Counted from the first letter of the stretch, positions 7,844 to 18,053 are shown. The stretch is DNA of 64,000 nucleotides from Pectobacterium carotovorum (GCA_016415585.1 CP066552.1:4030001-4094000), one strand, 5' to 3'. Numbers and translations are program-made. Notes: generated by a model from the letters alone, not told the origin.

Positions 7844-10339
7844 ATGGCATTGATTCCATTTTTCTCTACACAGCGCACTCCTTCCAAACTGGCAATTGTC
7901 GTTCATCTGTTGCTGTGCGGCGCACCGCTACTCGCGAATTCCACCGCAATCGCAGCAGAAACGACAGCCGCAGCGACCACCAAAACCTACGCGATTTCTG
8001 CCGGGCCACTTAACCAGCAGCTAAACCAGTTTGCTGCCCAGTCGGGCGTTTATCTGGTCGGTGATGCACAGCTGACGACAGGCAAAGCAGGGAAATCCCT
8101 GCAAGGGAACTACAGCGTGGAGGACGGATTTGCGGCGCTGCTGGCAGGAAGCGGGCTTCAGGTGATTCCGCAGCCTAATAGCGTTTGGCGCTTGCAGAGA
8201 ATACCGCAAGGGGATGAGATGCTGGTCGTGGCAGGTGTCAACCGCAACGGCGTGACCGAAGGCACTCAATCCTACACCACGCGCAGCATGAATACCGCGA
8301 CACAGCTGAATCTGTCACCGCGAGAAACGCCGCAGTCGGTGAGCGTCGTGACACGCCAGCGCATGGACGATCAGAACATGACCTCACTGGATGAGGCCAT
8401 GAAACAAACCACCGGCATTAACGTGGTCAATCAAAACAGCTATCAGGTGAAGTACGAATCGCGTGCTTTCGTGATGGATAATATCAAGGAAGACGGCGTG
8501 AACTTCTCCAGCCAGAACAGCGTCTCCAACATGGGTGCAGTTCAGTCCTCCAGCGAATCACCCGATCTGGCGATTTATGACCGCGTCGAAATCCTGCGCG
8601 GCGCGTCCGGCCTGTCACAAGGCAATGGCGAACCCGGCGGCACCGTTAATCTGGTGCGCAAGCAGCCTACTCACAATTTTCAGGCATCCGGCAGCGTTGG
8701 CGCAGGCAGTTGGGATAATTACCGCAGCGAGCTCGATGTTTCCGGGCCGCTAAACGACGATGCCAGCCTGCGCGGCCGTCTCGTTGGCGTTTATCAGGAT
8801 AAACAAAGCTTTAAAGATTACGAGCACAGTGAAAGAAAAGTGCTGTTCGGTACGCTGGCCTACGACCTGACGCCGTCCACTACAGTCACTGGCGGCATCA
8901 ACTGGCAAAAGACCCGGGGCGTGCCTGATGTCTATGGCATCCCGTTCGCCACCAATAAAAGCAGCCTGAACCTGCCGCGATCCACCTATCTGGGCGCCAG
9001 CTGGAACCGTGTTGAATTTGAAAAAATTAACCCGTTTGTCGAACTGGAGCACCACTTCGATAACGACTGGACGCTGAAAACCGCGCTGAACTATATCCAC
9101 TCCCGCGCAGCAAGCAGCTATATCGGTATCATGAACGGCACCAGCGGCGTCAATCCGGCAACGGGGACGTCATCGCTAAACAATAATCTGCGCTACGACA
9201 ATAAGGCTGAACAGTGGGGTTACAACCTGAGCCTGAACGGTCCGTTCGAGCTATTGGGGCGTAATCATGAACTGGTGGTGGGCGGTGATTATCAAAAAGA
9301 GAATTTCGATAACAACCACATCCGCATCAACAACACCAGCAGCGTGAATATTTTCAACTGGCAGCCGAATTCGTTGGCAGAACCAGACTGGTCAAATACG
9401 AGTCTCTACAACAACCACTATAACGACCGCTTTAATCTGTATCAGCGCGGCGCGTTCGCCACGGCCAGATTCGAACTGGCGGATGACTGGAAGCTGATTC
9501 TGGGCGGCCGTTACAGCGCCTACAGCTATGACGAGTATTTCACTAACCATCTCCGCAATACCTCCTCACTCAGCAGCCTGCATGCCAGCAATGAGTTTGT
9601 GCCTTACGGCGGTCTGCTGTGGGACTTTGCCGACAACTACACCTGGTACCTGAGCTACGCCGAGATCTACAAGCCGCAGAGCGAAAAAGATCGCAACGGT
9701 AAGCTGCTGCCCGCCATTACCGGCACCAACTATGAAACTGGCGTGAAGGGCGAGTTCTTTGATGGCGATCTGAATAGCTCGCTGGCGCTGTTCCGCATCA
9801 TTCAGGCGAACCGTGCGATGGCCGTGGCGGATAGTTCAGTTTGCCTGATCGGGACAAGCTGCTCGCAAGCTCAAGGCGAAGTACGTAGTCAGGGTGTGGA
9901 GCTGGATGTCACAGGCAAACTGGCCGAAGGCTGGCAGATTCAGGCGGGTTATACCCTGACCAACAGTAAATATCTTGAAGGTAGCGCGAGCGAAAGAGCG
10001 GCACAGTTCAGCCCGCGTACGCCGAAACATATGTTCAAACTCTACACCTCATACAATCTGCCGGGTGAGTTGAACCAATGGACGATTGGCGCAGGCATAA
10101 CGGCGCAGACCGAGACACAAACCTACCCTAATCGGGTTTATGGTCTGCATCAGGGCGGTTACACCCTGTTTAACGCCAATGTCCGCTATCAGTACAGCAA
10201 AAACCTGAGCTTCAATCTGGTGGGCAATAATCTGACGGATAAAACCTACTACTTAAACCTGAACAACCGCCATCTTAGCGGCAACAACTATTACGGCGAC
10301 CCGCGTAATTTCATGCTAACCGCGAAGTGGAATTTCTAA
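7844..10339 (+). CDS. TonB-dependent ferric-siderophore receptor with N-terminal signalling domain
   Basis: This 831-residue outer-membrane receptor starts with a signal peptide (cleavage near AIAAE, residue about 40). An STN/secretin-type signalling domain follows at about 45-118 (YAISAGPLNQQLNQFAAQSG), then a TonB-box-like EMLVVAG, a plug domain (about 150-265) with SPRETPQSVSVVTR and RVEILRGASGLSQGNGEPGG, and a 22-strand barrel ending in the canonical terminal aromatic NFMLTAKWNF. The motifs place it in the FoxA/FhuE/FpvA type of siderophore receptors (TIGR01783-like), so the ligand is probably a hydroxamate or mixed siderophore. With the upstream sigma/FecR pair it forms a complete cell-surface signalling system. 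The siderophore itself cannot be identified. Confidence 0.93.
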   Translation: MALIPFFSTQRTPSKLAIVVHLLLCGAPLLANSTAIAAETTAAATTKTYAISAGPLNQQLNQFAAQSGVYLVGDAQLTTGKAGKSLQGNYSVEDGFAALLAGSGLQVIPQPNSVWRLQRIPQGDEMLVVAGVNRNGVTEGTQSYTTRSMNTATQLNLSPRETPQSVSVVTRQRMDDQNMTSLDEAMKQTTGINVVNQNSYQVKYESRAFVMDNIKEDGVNFSSQNSVSNMGAVQSSSESPDLAIYDRVEILRGASGLSQGNGEPGGTVNLVRKQPTHNFQASGSVGAGSWDNYRSELDVSGPLNDDASLRGRLVGVYQDKQSFKDYEHSERKVLFGTLAYDLTPSTTVTGGINWQKTRGVPDVYGIPFATNKSSLNLPRSTYLGASWNRVEFEKINPFVELEHHFDNDWTLKTALNYIHSRAASSYIGIMNGTSGVNPATGTSSLNNNLRYDNKAEQWGYNLSLNGPFELLGRNHELVVGGDYQKENFDNNHIRINNTSSVNIFNWQPNSLAEPDWSNTSLYNNHYNDRFNLYQRGAFATARFELADDWKLILGGRYSAYSYDEYFTNHLRNTSSLSSLHASNEFVPYGGLLWDFADNYTWYLSYAEIYKPQSEKDRNGKLLPAITGTNYETGVKGEFFDGDLNSSLALFRIIQANRAMAVADSSVCLIGTSCSQAQGEVRSQGVELDVTGKLAEGWQIQAGYTLTNSKYLEGSASERAAQFSPRTPKHMFKLYTSYNLPGELNQWTIGAGITAQTETQTYPNRVYGLHQGGYTLFNANVRYQYSKNLSFNLVGNNLTDKTYYLNLNNRHLSGNNYYGDPRNFMLTAKWNF

Positions 10340-10347
10340 GCGAGCAC

Positions 10348-10371
10348 GCCTGCCAGCCGAGGCTGGCAGGC
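10348..10371. repeat. Perfect 11-bp inverted repeat between receptor and ABC gene
   Basis: GCCTGCCAGCC and GGCTGGCAGGC are separated by two bases, immediately after the receptor stop codon. It forms a very stable hairpin but no T-run follows, so read-through into the ABC transporter gene is expected. It may act as an mRNA stabiliser or partial attenuator. Confidence 0.8.
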
Positions 10372-10387
10372 CATCGCCTCACCCATT

Positions 10388-12136
10388 ATGCAAACGCTTA
10401 AACGCTTTTATGCACTGGTCGCACCTTTCTGGCTGACCACGCGAGCCACGCTGCTCTGGTTGCTACTGCTGCTGATTATGAGCCTGACGCTCTCTGTCGT
10501 GTGGATCAGTGTGCAGTACAACAACTGGAGCCGGGATTTTTACGACGCGCTGGCCGACTACTTTCAGCACGCGTCAATCTACGACATGGCCGTGCGCTAT
10601 CTGGCCTATACGCTGCTGTTCGTGCTGGTGATCATCTGTGGCAACTGGCTCAAGAAACAGCTGATTATCCGCTGGCGCGATACCATGGCGCATCAGTATG
10701 AGCAGGATTGGCTGCGTAATCATGCCCACTATCAGCTCAGCGCCGGGCTGGATAACCCCGATCAGCGCATCGCGGAAGATATCCGTCTGCTGATCGAACA
10801 GAGTCTCGAACTCCTGCTTTCGCTGCTGAAAAATACCGCCCGTTTTTTCTCTTTCATCGCCATTCTCTGGCAGCTTTCCGGCGTCCATACCTTCACGCTA
10901 ATCGGTTATACCATCACGGTACACGGCTATCTGGTGTGGATCGCGCTGGTTTACGCCGCAGTAGCCAGCGTGGTGACGCACCTGCTAGGGCATCGCCTGC
11001 ACAAGCTGAATATTGAACGTCAGCAGGCAGAAGCCGACTACCGCGCCACGCTGCTGCGGGTGCGAGACAACAGCGAGCAAATCGCGTTTTACCAAGGGAG
11101 CGACGCCGAGCAGCAGCGGATGCGGCAACACTTCCTGCCCATCGTGCAAAATTGGCAGCGTTTAATGACGCGAGAATTCCGGCTGGAAAGCTTTACGACC
11201 AGCTATTTCCGTTTCAGCCTGATTATTCCGGTTTTCGCTACCCTGCCACTGTTTCTCGCCCGTCAGGTTAGCCTCGGGGCGATTATGCAGGCGCGATCCG
11301 CCTTCGGTTATGTGCTGGATGCCTTTGGCTGGTTTATCGATGCCTATCGCCAGTTGGTTCAGTGGTCTTCTACGATTGAACGGCTGTGGGAATTCCAGCA
11401 CCGCTTACAGCAATTACCGACGCCAGAGGAACCGCTCCATGAAGGCCATGCTCTGCACATCAACGCGCTGTCAGTCTCGCGCCCCGAAGGGTCACCGTAC
11501 TTCTCCCCGCTGACGCTCACGCTTCAGGCTGGCGAATGGGCGGTACTCAGCGCAGTCAGCGGCAGTGGAAAAACCACGCTGCTGCGGGCGCTGGCGGGGC
11601 TGTGGCCAACCTCGCAAGGAGAGAGGCATTTCCCTGCGGGCCGCGCGCTGTTTTTACCGCAAAAGGCCTATTTACCGCAGGACACGCTGCGTCAGGTACT
11701 GTGTTATCCGCAGGCACAGTTAGCGGATACCGCACGGTTGATCGCGGTACTAGAACAAACCGGGCTGGCCGCGCTGATTCCCCGTCTGGACGACAAGGCG
11801 AACTGGAGCCGGGAACTATCAGGCGGTGAACAACAGCGTCTGTCGCTCGCGCGTGCGTTACTGCTGCGCCCGACGCTACTTTGTCTGGATGAGGCCACCA
11901 GCCAGCTCGACGACGCAGCGGCGCTTCAACTACTAGAACACATCAGGACTACGCTGCCACAAACCATTGTTTTGGCCGTCAGCCATCAGCCTGCCGTACT
12001 GGCCAGTTTCAAACATCAGGTACGGTTAACGCCACTTGCACCAGAGAAGAAAGCGCACACAGAGAACCGTATTGTCGATCCTTCTGTTGCGCCGCCAGCG
12101 GCGGATGTACAGCAGGTTGCTTACGGAAGGATTTGA
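10388..12136 (+). CDS. YddA/SbmA-type ABC transporter, fused permease and ATPase
   Basis: This 582-residue protein carries an SbmA/BacA-like (ABC_membrane_2) transmembrane domain at about 10-340, including WSRDFYDAL, RWRDTMAHQYEQDWL and LDNPDQRIAEDIR. The ATPase domain at about 350-545 has Walker A SGSGKTT, signature LSGGEQQRLSLARALL, Walker B LLCLDEATSQLD and an H-loop SHQP. E. coli YddA has the same fusion; its substrate is unknown, and SbmA relatives import peptides. It directly follows the siderophore receptor with only a hairpin between, so a role in siderophore handling is plausible but inferred. No strong ribosome site precedes the ATG at 10388. Confidence 0.88.
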   Translation: MQTLKRFYALVAPFWLTTRATLLWLLLLLIMSLTLSVVWISVQYNNWSRDFYDALADYFQHASIYDMAVRYLAYTLLFVLVIICGNWLKKQLIIRWRDTMAHQYEQDWLRNHAHYQLSAGLDNPDQRIAEDIRLLIEQSLELLLSLLKNTARFFSFIAILWQLSGVHTFTLIGYTITVHGYLVWIALVYAAVASVVTHLLGHRLHKLNIERQQAEADYRATLLRVRDNSEQIAFYQGSDAEQQRMRQHFLPIVQNWQRLMTREFRLESFTTSYFRFSLIIPVFATLPLFLARQVSLGAIMQARSAFGYVLDAFGWFIDAYRQLVQWSSTIERLWEFQHRLQQLPTPEEPLHEGHALHINALSVSRPEGSPYFSPLTLTLQAGEWAVLSAVSGSGKTTLLRALAGLWPTSQGERHFPAGRALFLPQKAYLPQDTLRQVLCYPQAQLADTARLIAVLEQTGLAALIPRLDDKANWSRELSGGEQQRLSLARALLLRPTLLCLDEATSQLDDAAALQLLEHIRTTLPQTIVLAVSHQPAVLASFKHQVRLTPLAPEKKAHTENRIVDPSVAPPAADVQQVAYGRI

Positions 12137-12184
12137 AAGGCACCGTTTGAAGGAAACGATGTGAAGGAAACAGCAGGAAAATGG

Positions 12185-12207
12185 AGCCCGGAGCTGATGT
12201 CCGGGCT
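12185..12207 (-). terminator. Probable terminator of the deo operon
   Basis: On the minus strand an 8-bp stem AGCCCGGA/TCCGGGCT with a 7-base loop lies 10 bases after the deoD stop codon, followed by CCATTTTCC. The U-run is short, so termination may be partial. Confidence 0.55.
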
Positions 12208-12216
12208 GTCGTGATG

Positions 12217-12936
12217 TTACTCGTTATCGCCCAGTAGAACGGATTCCAGCGCGATTTCGATCATCTCGTTGAACGTGTTTTGACGCTCTTCTGACGTGGT
12301 TTGTGCACCGGTACGAATGTGGTCAGAAACGGTACAGATTGCCAGCGCTTTCGCACCGAACTCAGCCGCGACGCCATAGATACCGGCCGCTTCCATTTCC
12401 ACACCCAGAATGCCGTATTTTTCCATCACGTCGAACATCTGCGGATCTGGCGTGTAGAACAGATCGGCGGAGAAGATGTTACCGACGCGGACAGAAACAT
12501 CGCGTGCTTTGGCAGCATCAACGGCATTACGCACCATATCGAAATCGGCAATCGCCGCGTAGTCGTGATCTTTGAAACGCATACGGTTCACTTTGGAATC
12601 CGTACAGGCACCCATGCCGATTACCACGTCGCGCAGCTTAACATCTTCACGTACCGCACCGCAGGAACCCACACGAATGATCTTCTTCACGCCGAATTCG
12701 GTGATCAGTTCTTTCGCATAAATTGAGCAGGATGGGATACCCATACCGTGGCCCATTACCGAAATTTTACGGCCTTTGTAAGTCCCGGTGAACCCTAACA
12801 TGCCACGCACGTTGTTCACTTCGCGGGCATCATCCAGAAAGGTTTCTGCAATGTACTTAGCACGCAGCGGGTCGCCCGGCATCAGTACAACGTCCGCGAA
12901 ATCACCCATTTCTGCATTAATATGTGGCGTAGCCAT
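12217..12936 (-). CDS. deoD: Purine nucleoside phosphorylase DeoD
   Basis: This 239-residue protein is full length for the hexameric bacterial purine nucleoside phosphorylase, which splits purine (deoxy)nucleosides into base and (deoxy)ribose-1-phosphate. Recognisable elements are [25 protein letters not shown] at the N-terminus, the phosphate-site region [18 protein letters not shown] for ribose binding, and the catalytic Asp in CTVSDHI. It is the last gene of deoC-deoA-deoB-deoD and follows deoB by 47 bases. The product deoxyribose-1-phosphate feeds DeoB. Confidence 0.98.
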   Translation of the reverse strand: MATPHINAEMGDFADVVLMPGDPLRAKYIAETFLDDAREVNNVRGMLGFTGTYKGRKISVMGHGMGIPSCSIYAKELITEFGVKKIIRVGSCGAVREDVKLRDVVIGMGACTDSKVNRMRFKDHDYAAIADFDMVRNAVDAAKARDVSVRVGNIFSADLFYTPDPQMFDVMEKYGILGVEMEAAGIYGVAAEFGAKALAICTVSDHIRTGAQTTSEERQNTFNEMIEIALESVLLGDNE

Positions 12937-12983
12937 GCGTTTATTCCTTAATTAATCAAGTTTCACGTAAAAAACGGTGTGTT

Positions 12984-14207
12984 TTACAGTATCGATTTGC
13001 CGTAGTCCATAGGCGACAGGCCAAAGTAGGCCGCGACCGTCTGCCCGATATCGGCGAAGGTTTCACGGTGGCCATATGACCCTGGCTTCACGTTCGGGCC
13101 ATAGATCAATACTGGGACGTTCTCACGGGTGTGATCGGTGCCATGCCAGCTCGGATCACAGCCGTGGTCAGCCGTCAGAATCAGGATGTCGTCACCCTTC
13201 ACGCGGGACAGCATTTCTGGCAGGCGACGGTCAAACAGCTCCAGCGCGGCAGCGTAGCCCGGAATATCACGGCGGTGGCCGTAGGCAGAGTCGAAATCAA
13301 CAAAGTTGGTAAACACGATAGTGTTGTCGCCCGCGCTATCCATTTCTTTCAGCGTGGCGTCAAACAGCGCATCGATGCCAGTGGCTTTCACTTTCTTGGT
13401 AATGCCGACCTGCGCGTAGATGTCCGCAATTTTACCGACGGAAACCACTTCACCGCCTTTTTCATCCACCATTTTTTTCAGGATAGTTGGCGCAGGCGGT
13501 TCAACAGCCAGATCGTGACGGTTGCCAGTACGCTCGAAGTTGCCGGGTTTATCACCGATAAACGGACGTGCGATCACGCGCCCGATGTTGTAATTCCCTT
13601 CGGTCAGCTCTTCACGGGCGATTTCACACAGCTCGTACAGCTTATCCAGACCGAACGTTTCTTCATGGCAGGCAATCTGAAACACCGAATCCGCAGAGGT
13701 GTAGAAAATTGGCTTGCCGGTTTTCATATGTTCTTCAGCCAGTTGATCCAGAATCACCGTACCGGAAGAGTGGCAGTTGCCCAGATAGCCCGGCAGATTG
13801 GCGCGTTTTACCAGCTTATCCAGCAGTTCCTGCGGAAAACTGTTTTCTTCATCTTTAAAATAGCCCCAGTCGAACAGGACAGGCACTCCGGCAATTTCCC
13901 AGTGACCAGACGGCGTATCTTTACCCGAGGAGATTTCGCTGGCGTGCGCGTAAGCACCGATGATGTCTGCGTTTTCATCCAGCCCTGCCGGGAACGTCCC
14001 CGTTGAGGCCTCAGCAGCTTTACCCAGCCCCAGACGGCTCAGGTTAGGCAAATGCAGCTTGCCGCTGCGCCCTTTATCCGCCGTCCCTGCTGCACACGCC
14101 TGAGCGATATGACCCAGCGTATCCGAACCCACATCGCCAAAACGTTCTGCATCAGCACTGCTGCCGATCCCAAACGAGTCAAGCACCATAATATATGCAC
14201 GTTTCAT
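12984..14207 (-). CDS. deoB: Phosphopentomutase DeoB
   Basis: This 407-residue metalloenzyme of the alkaline phosphatase superfamily interconverts (deoxy)ribose-1-phosphate and -5-phosphate. Metal ligands are visible in [14 protein letters not shown] at the start and in [18 protein letters not shown] near residues 336-353. Length and motifs are typical. It follows deoA after an 89-base spacer that holds a 7-bp hairpin, and precedes deoD. Its product deoxyribose-5-phosphate is the substrate of DeoC. Confidence 0.98.
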   Translation of the reverse strand: MKRAYIMVLDSFGIGSSADAERFGDVGSDTLGHIAQACAAGTADKGRSGKLHLPNLSRLGLGKAAEASTGTFPAGLDENADIIGAYAHASEISSGKDTPSGHWEIAGVPVLFDWGYFKDEENSFPQELLDKLVKRANLPGYLGNCHSSGTVILDQLAEEHMKTGKPIFYTSADSVFQIACHEETFGLDKLYELCEIAREELTEGNYNIGRVIARPFIGDKPGNFERTGNRHDLAVEPPAPTILKKMVDEKGGEVVSVGKIADIYAQVGITKKVKATGIDALFDATLKEMDSAGDNTIVFTNFVDFDSAYGHRRDIPGYAAALELFDRRLPEMLSRVKGDDILILTADHGCDPSWHGTDHTRENVPVLIYGPNVKPGSYGHRETFADIGQTVAAYFGLSPMDYGKSIL

Positions 14208-14238
14208 TCTTTTTCTCCTGCGCAGCTATGCGCTAACG

Positions 14239-14256
14239 CCCTGCCGACAGGCAGGG
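14239..14256 (-). terminator. Intercistronic hairpin between deoA and deoB
   Basis: A perfect 7-bp GC-rich stem CCCTGCC/GGCAGGG with a GACA loop lies in the deoA-deoB spacer. No T-run follows on the minus strand, so it is more likely a processing/stability element or partial attenuator than a full terminator. Confidence 0.5.
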
Positions 14257-14296
14257 GAAAATCAATTCAAGACGACCACTAACCGGCCCTGTGCGA

Positions 14297-15625
14297 TCAC
14301 GCTTCTGCGCTCACTCGACGATAGACCATCGGGGTCTTTTCTGGTGCCGTGTCGCCCAGTTGGATCGCAGCACGGACTTCATTCGCCGCCTGCTGCCACT
14401 GCGCTTCCGTATTGGCGTGGATCACCGCCAGCGGGCGCTGCGCATCAACGCGCTCACCCAAACTGATCATGCTATCCAGACCGACGCTGTAATCGATCGT
14501 ATCCGTGGCCTGACGGCGTCCGCCGCCCAGCGATACGACTGCCATACCCAGCGCGCGCGTATCCATTGCGGTCACAATGCCTTCACGCGTCGCGAACACC
14601 GGCTTACTTAGTGTCGCCACCGGCAGGTAACGATCGTAGTGTTCGACAAAATCGCCCGGGCCACGCTGTGCGGCGACCATGCGACCAAAGACTTCGGCAG
14701 CTTTGCCGTTATCCAATACGGCTTGCAGACGTGAATGCGCGTCGTCCGCCGAGCTTGCCAGTCCGCCCGCCAGCAGCATCTCGCCACATAGCGCCATAGT
14801 AACATCATACAGGCGTGGATTGCGGCTCTCCCCCGTCAGGAAACGCACGGCTTCTCGCACTTCCAGCGCGTTACCCGCACTCGAGGCCAGCACCTGATTC
14901 ATGTCAGTCAGCAATGCGCTGGTGCGACATCCCGCGTTATTTGCTACGCCGACAATCGCCTGTGCCAGCTGTTCGGACAGTTCATAGGTCGGCATAAACG
15001 CCCCGGACCCCACTTTGACGTCCATCACCAGCGCATCCAGCCCTTCCGCCAGCTTCTTCGCCAGAATCGACGCAGTGATCAGCGGGATTGAATCGACCGT
15101 AGCGGTAATGTCACGCGTGGCGTAAAAGCGTTTATCCGCCGGAGCCAGCGAGGAAGTCTGCCCAATGATCGCAACACCAACCTGCTGAATGATGCGACGA
15201 AAATCTTCATCGTTCGGGAAAATATCCAGTCCCGGAATCGCTTCAAGTTTATCTAACGTGCCGCCGGTATGCCCTAAGCCGCGCCCAGAGATCATCGGGA
15301 CGTAACCCCCACAGGCGGCAACCATCGGCCCCAGCATCAACGAGGTGACATCCCCGACGCCGCCGGTAGAGTGTTTGTCCACCAGCGGGCCGTTCAGGTT
15401 CAGACTCTTCCAGTCCAGTACCGTGCCGGAGTCACGCATCGCCAACGTCAGCGCCACGCGCTCATCCATCGACATGTCGTGAAAATAAATGGTCATTGCC
15501 AGTGCTGCTATCTGGCCTTCAGAGACGGTATTGTCACGAATACCATTGATAAAGAAGCGGATTTCCTCTTCGCTCAGAGCTTTTCCATCACGCTTCTTAC
15601 GAATAATTTCTTGAATCAGAAACAA
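14297..15625 (-). CDS. deoA: Thymidine phosphorylase DeoA
   Basis: This 442-residue enzyme phosphorolyses thymidine to thymine and deoxyribose-1-phosphate. Motifs include [21 protein letters not shown], the phosphate-binding KHSTGGVGD, and [15 protein letters not shown]. The start is placed at the TTG at 15625 ([14 protein letters not shown]), because AGGAGT lies seven bases upstream and the E. coli protein begins at the same place; a longer in-frame ATG reading at 15682 adds 19 unrelated residues without a ribosome site. It is the second gene of the deo operon. Confidence 0.97.
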   Translation of the reverse strand: MFLIQEIIRKKRDGKALSEEEIRFFINGIRDNTVSEGQIAALAMTIYFHDMSMDERVALTLAMRDSGTVLDWKSLNLNGPLVDKHSTGGVGDVTSLMLGPMVAACGGYVPMISGRGLGHTGGTLDKLEAIPGLDIFPNDEDFRRIIQQVGVAIIGQTSSLAPADKRFYATRDITATVDSIPLITASILAKKLAEGLDALVMDVKVGSGAFMPTYELSEQLAQAIVGVANNAGCRTSALLTDMNQVLASSAGNALEVREAVRFLTGESRNPRLYDVTMALCGEMLLAGGLASSADDAHSRLQAVLDNGKAAEVFGRMVAAQRGPGDFVEHYDRYLPVATLSKPVFATREGIVTAMDTRALGMAVVSLGGGRRQATDTIDYSVGLDSMISLGERVDAQRPLAVIHANTEAQWQQAANEVRAAIQLGDTAPEKTPMVYRRVSAEA

Positions 15626-15718
15626 GGTCTGTACTCCTGATGAATTCTGATATGGCTCAGCAGCCTGTCGCTGCGAGCACATTTGCTGTGAACAAAATCG
15701 TACGCTGTGTGCACGTAA

Positions 15719-16498
15719 TTAGTAGCCGCCCTGCGGAGCCGCTGTCGCGTGGCCAAGCGTTGTCAGCAGGCTCGCCAGTAGACTGGATGCGCCAAAGCGA
15801 AAATGCTGCGCCGTCGCCCATTCAGCGCCCATGATATCGTCCGCCAGTTGCAGGTAGATGGCGGCATCTTCCGCGTTACGCACGCCGCCCGCCGCTTTAA
15901 AGCCAACGCGCTCTCCCACGCCTTTATCGCGTATCGCCTTCAGCATGATCGCCGCACTTTCTGGCGTCGCGTTCACCGGCACTTTACCAGTCGAGGTTTT
16001 AATGAAATCGGCCCCCGCATCGATGGCAATCTCGCTCGCCTGACGGATCAGCGCTTCTTGTTTTAGCTCACCCGTTTCGATGATCACCTTCAGCAGCACA
16101 TGGGCATCCTGACACACGGCTTTACATGCCTGCACCAGCTCAAAACCGATTTGAGCGTTGCCAGCTATCAGTGCGCGGTAAGGGAATACGACATCAACTT
16201 CATCAGCACCGTAGGCTATCGCTGCCTTGGTTTCCGCAACAGCAATGCCCACATCATCATTGCCGTGCGGGAAGTTGGTCACCGTCGCGATGCGGATATC
16301 CGGCGTACCCTGCTCACGCAGGATCTTTTTCGCCAGAGGGATAAAACGTGGATAGATACAGATAGCAGCAGTTTTCCCTGCCGGGCTGTTTGCCTGACGG
16401 CAGAGTGCCGTCACTTTTTCATCCGTATCATCCTCATTCAGCGTGGTTAAATCCATCAGCGCCAGCGCGCGTTGCGCGGCCGTGGTCAGCTTGGTCAT
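15719..16498 (-). CDS. deoC: Deoxyribose-phosphate aldolase DeoC
   Basis: This 259-residue class I aldolase cleaves deoxyribose-5-phosphate to acetaldehyde and glyceraldehyde-3-phosphate. The Schiff-base lysine sits in DFIKTSTGK, and the second lysine in [18 protein letters not shown] and DEVDVVFPY are further family motifs. The ATG at 16498 ([12 protein letters not shown]) has GGAG seven to ten bases upstream; an ATG four codons earlier is less likely. It is the first gene of the operon and so sits next to the long regulatory region at 16499-17186. Confidence 0.97.
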   Translation of the reverse strand: MTKLTTAAQRALALMDLTTLNEDDTDEKVTALCRQANSPAGKTAAICIYPRFIPLAKKILREQGTPDIRIATVTNFPHGNDDVGIAVAETKAAIAYGADEVDVVFPYRALIAGNAQIGFELVQACKAVCQDAHVLLKVIIETGELKQEALIRQASEIAIDAGADFIKTSTGKVPVNATPESAAIMLKAIRDKGVGERVGFKAAGGVRNAEDAAIYLQLADDIMGAEWATAQHFRFGASSLLASLLTTLGHATAAPQGGY

Positions 16499-16711
16499 AC
16501 AACACTCCAACTCGTCAGCCGGTCTAACCGACCCTGAACATTAACTGGTGTAAACCAGCACGTTTGGCGAGCGGACTTGGTTCCTTGAAGATAGCGCTCA
16601 GGAGAAACAACCTGTAGCGGCACCGAGATCCTTCTCACCGCAATCAGCCTTCCTTTACCTTTCATTCTGTGATTATTTCAACACCGAAAGAACGACATCG
16701 AAAGAAACTAT

Positions 16712-16776
16712 TTATTCATCAAACAATTATTCATCAAACAAAAAATTATTCATCAGACAACAAACGATTCATCGGA
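16712..16776. repeat. Direct repeats of TTATTCATCARACA upstream of deoC
   Basis: TTATTCATCAAACA occurs at 16712-16725 and 16727-16740, with TTATTCATCAGACA at 16746-16759 and a degenerate CGATTCATCGGA around 16765-16776. Spacing is 15, 19 and about 20 bases. Repeated half-sites with flexible spacing recall CytR-type operators, although the sequence is not the E. coli GTTGCATT octamer. Confidence 0.7.
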
Positions 16777-16856
16777 TATTTGAACACGCCATGCCGGACT
16801 ATTTTGTGCATCCACTCACACTTGATGTAAGAGAAATGCAATAGATAGTGATTATA

Positions 16857-16872
16857 TGTGATTTTTATCACA
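16857..16872. promoter_or_regulatory. CRP-cAMP site upstream of deoC
   Basis: TGTGATTTTTATCACA is a perfect match to TGTGA-N6-TCACA. It lies about 360 bases upstream of deoC, farther than in E. coli, and about 315 bases before the yhbQ-like gene on the other strand. CRP control of deo is well established in enterobacteria. Confidence 0.75.
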
Positions 16873-17186
16873 CATACTTCTCCAGATAAGATGCGTTCGA
16901 TGAATTAACAGTGACAACCTTGTCGGCCAGATGATCCCTCTATATCGGGAAAAAGAGGCGGCAGCACACGGTCGAAGATCGCCCGACGCTTCTGGTTGAA
17001 GTCATATAATAAGCATAGCGGCTTCTCCCTAGGTACAGAGAGAAACCGCTGGCAGAGCAGGAAATTATTTCCCTGCGGAAAGGTGGCAATCCGCAAAACA
17101 ACAGCAACGTGCTACTTCACGCAGCAGGATAAGCGCCCTAAACTGAGCGCTAACACGACTGTTTCCGAGAAGCCGCAGACAACGCA

Positions 17187-17486
17187 ATGACTGAACACGC
17201 CGAAGATTCTCACTGGTATCTGTACATACTGCGCACGGTCGCTGGGTCGCTGTACACGGGTATCACGACAGATGTCAGCCGCCGCCTGAATCAGCATCAA
17301 ACGGGAAAAGGGGCAAAAGCACTGCGGGGAAAAGGCGAGTTAACGCTGGTGTTTCACTGTCTGGTGGGCGATCGCTCAGACGCACTCAAACTGGAATATC
17401 GCATTAAGCAGTTGAGCAAAAACCAAAAAGAAAGGCTGGTACAAGACCAGCCCAAGACGCTTTGTATCTCAAACAATTTGTATTGA
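17187..17486 (+). CDS. yhbQ: GIY-YIG nuclease-superfamily protein YhbQ (UPF0213)
   Basis: This 99-residue protein is a single GIY-YIG domain. It has [29 protein letters not shown] at about 9-38 (the GIY and YIG strands being LYILR and LYTGIT, with catalytic-type Arg in RRLNQH), [13 protein letters not shown], and a Glu in [11 protein letters not shown]. YhbQ-like proteins are predicted nucleases of small size with reported DNA activity. It converges with yhbS, 24 bases apart. Placement next to yhbS and yhbT matches E. coli. Confidence 0.93.
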   Translation: MTEHAEDSHWYLYILRTVAGSLYTGITTDVSRRLNQHQTGKGAKALRGKGELTLVFHCLVGDRSDALKLEYRIKQLSKNQKERLVQDQPKTLCISNNLY

Positions 17487-17510
17487 TACGCTATCGGCTA
17501 ACGAATCACG

Positions 17511-18053
17511 CTAGAGAAAGCGGTTAAACGGTTCAGCGTATTCCACCAGCCCGCTCGCGCTTTCAAACCCGCTTTCGCCCTCAGGACGACCTTCACCGAC
17601 GACATGGTTATCCGCCAGCGGATAGACCTGAAAAGCCGATGCACTGCCCGGCCAGCGGCAGTACAACTGATGATCTGTAGCCGGAACGAAGCCAAAACGA
17701 GAATAGTACGTAGGCTCACCCAGCACGACGACGGCGGTATAGCTAAATTCATTCAGCGCATCCAGCCCTTCGTAGACCAGCTTCTCCCCCACGCCTTGCC
17801 GACGCAGGCTTTCGTCTACCGCCAACGGCGCAAGCGCCACCCACTGGCGATCCTCACCGTCGATCAGCACCGGGCTGAATGCCGCGTAGCCCACCACACC
17901 ACCTTCATCGTCAGTCGCCACAACGCCGAGCGTCAATAAGCCATCTTCACGCAGTTGATGAACCAGATCCGCTTCCGCGCCCGTTGGAAAAGCACGGCGC
18001 AATAAGTTGTCGATCCCTGCGGCATCAACGGGAATTTCCACCCGAACTAGCAT
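17511..18053 (-). CDS. yhbS: GNAT-family N-acetyltransferase YhbS
   Basis: This 180-residue GNAT protein has the acetyl-CoA binding loop LRRQGVGEKLVYEGL at about 86-100 and the YYSRFGFVPA motif at about 119-128. The family is predicted to acetylate an unknown small molecule or protein. Its start overlaps the last bases of ubiT, so the two are probably co-transcribed and coupled. In E. coli the same pair (yhbS, yhbT) lies beside yhbU and yhbV. Confidence 0.92.
   Translation of the reverse strand: MLVRVEIPVDAAGIDNLLRRAFPTGAEADLVHQLREDGLLTLGVVATDDEGGVVGYAAFSPVLIDGEDRQWVALAPLAVDESLRRQGVGEKLVYEGLDALNEFSYTAVVVLGEPTYYSRFGFVPATDHQLYCRWPGSASAFQVYPLADNHVVGEGRPEGESGFESASGLVEYAEPFNRFL

Larger units (their letters stand above)
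16499..17186. promoter_or_regulatory. deo operon upstream regulatory region
   Basis: This 688-base gap separates deoC (minus) from the yhbQ-like gene (plus). It contains a perfect CRP palindrome at 16857-16872, a half-good CRP-like site TGTGATTATTTCAACA at 16668-16683, and three direct repeats plus a degenerate fourth at 16712-16776. E. coli deo is controlled by CRP, CytR and DeoR; I did not find the E. coli DeoR palindrome. The part from about 16900 to 17186 has some hairpin potential (around 17017-17050) but nothing I can name. Confidence 0.7.

Noticed and set aside
10388..12136. Microcin immunity/import function for the SbmA-like protein
   Set aside because: No microcin precursor or maturation gene is nearby; the siderophore receptor context is a better guide.
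13131..14006. Long plus-strand open frame (about 290 codons) inside deoB
   Set aside because: It is the antisense shadow of the well-conserved deoB gene, has no ribosome site and an unlikely composition.
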